DNA from: Salvator merianae
Lineage: Eukaryota > Chordata > Lepidosauria > Squamata > Teiidae
Reading direction: 5' to 3'
Assembly (NCBI GenBank): GCA_003586115.2
Contig: QVOM02000034.1
Coordinates: 17,715,444-17,779,443 of the forward strand
DNA: 64,000 nucleotides
In this document: positions 63,431 through 64,000 of the stretch, piece by piece
Layout of the letters: each line of letters begins with the position of its first letter
How positions within the stretch are numbered: position 1 is the stretch's first letter
Translations under genes and position numbers: made by a program
Notes under the pieces: generated by a model
The model's database searches: none
Told to the model about the DNA's origin: nothing
Seen by the model: only the letters and a program-made list of their open reading frames with translations

Positions 63431-64000
63431 AGCTTCTGTGGCCATAATAAAGTTTGATTTGATATTCTTAGCTCCTTTTAAGGATTTCACCCCCAACACC
63501 TTTAGTACTTTTTAGCACTTTTTATGCATGAACCTAGTGCCATTTGAAAATTTCAGTTGGTAACTTGCACCCAATCATTCTGTGCTACTAGGAAATTGCC
63601 ACATGCACAAATATGTATTTAATACATTTCTATACTGCTTTTTCATAGTAAAAAAATTATCCCATTCTAAGGTGGTAAGTGTGGAAAGGCCCTAGGTCTC
63701 CCCTTTCGACTTTGGGGGTAGGGAGTGGCTGACCAAATACAGCTGCCCTTCCTCCTGGCAACCACAGGGCACCCATAATTCATCATGTAGTTAACTAAAT
63801 ATGTTCCTTACAGTGATTTTGTATTCTGACTTTGTTTTCCAGAGGATATCTTGCCAGCATGCTTTCTCTGTTATAATTTTCTAAGTTTAACGTGTATTTT
63901 AATACCAGTAACTCATGGTCTGTTTGACAATCTGTTAAACGTCCCTGTTGACTGAATTGCACTTCTCCATCTACTGTCTTCTATTATATAATCTATCTGA
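63431..64000. other. Unrecognised sequence; possible TIR-type right end
   Basis: CTAAGGTGGTAAGTGTGG and AAAGGCCCTAGG at 63,668-63,696 resemble the right end of TIR-A or TIR-C elements. No left partner was found. Nothing else is supported. Confidence 0.35.

Overview
The window looks like intergenic or intronic DNA from a squamate reptile (lizard or snake). I recognise no host protein-coding exon, no rRNA and no functional tRNA gene. The organism is inferred from the repeat mixture: CR1 elements ending in ATTCTATG octamers, a CR1/L3-type family ending in TTCTTATG, many L2-like LINE fragments with (AAATA)n tails, a Bov-B (RTE) 5' portion, a tRNA-headed SINE with a Bov-B-like tail, a squamate-type L1 ORF2 fragment, and dense small terminal-inverted-repeat (TIR) DNA elements. 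No species can be named from this.

Layout. 0-5.5 kb: a foldback MITE fragment, a complete TIR-A element with a 5-bp target duplication (1.05-1.49 kb), then a degenerate relative of a GGCCGCG-type element holding an L1 fragment and a younger 2-kb complete member of the same family (3,030-5,008). 5.5-18 kb: mostly unrecognised sequence with TIR-A and TIR-C copies, an (ATT)n microsatellite and a CR1/L3 fragment. 18-29 kb: L2-like fragments in both orientations, several MITEs, a CR1/L3 copy, a 650-bp TIR-C element carrying a nested palindromic element, and the tRNA-derived SINE. 29-31.4 kb: Bov-B 5' half cut off by a TIR-A copy. 33-38 kb: hairpin-bearing MITEs, an L2 tail grading into (GGATA)n, and the second palindromic element. 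39.2-41.2 kb: a three-level nest (TIR-A, then a short retroposed piece, then a 1,487-bp GGCCGCG-type element). 43.4-45.3 kb: a 189-bp near-identical direct repeat and a minus-strand L2-like LINE. 46-52 kb: almost no recognised repeat. 52.2-59.5 kb: a long CR1 copy with damaged ORF1 and ORF2, two L2-like fragments and a second, 5'-truncated CR1. 59.5-64 kb: one L3 3' end, one TIR-A copy and one MITE.

Nothing here forms an operon or pathway. The biology on show is the history of mobile elements. All autonomous-type reading frames seen (CR1, L2, L1, Bov-B) are truncated or broken, so no copy here looks mobile by itself. The labels TIR-A, TIR-B and so on are mine, for this window only. The items most worth checking are the GGCCGCG-type family (two full copies with shared ends but different cores), the 189-bp duplication, and the palindromic MITE pair. 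Boundaries without a target duplication are approximate, and all family assignments rest on reading the sequence, not on a database search.
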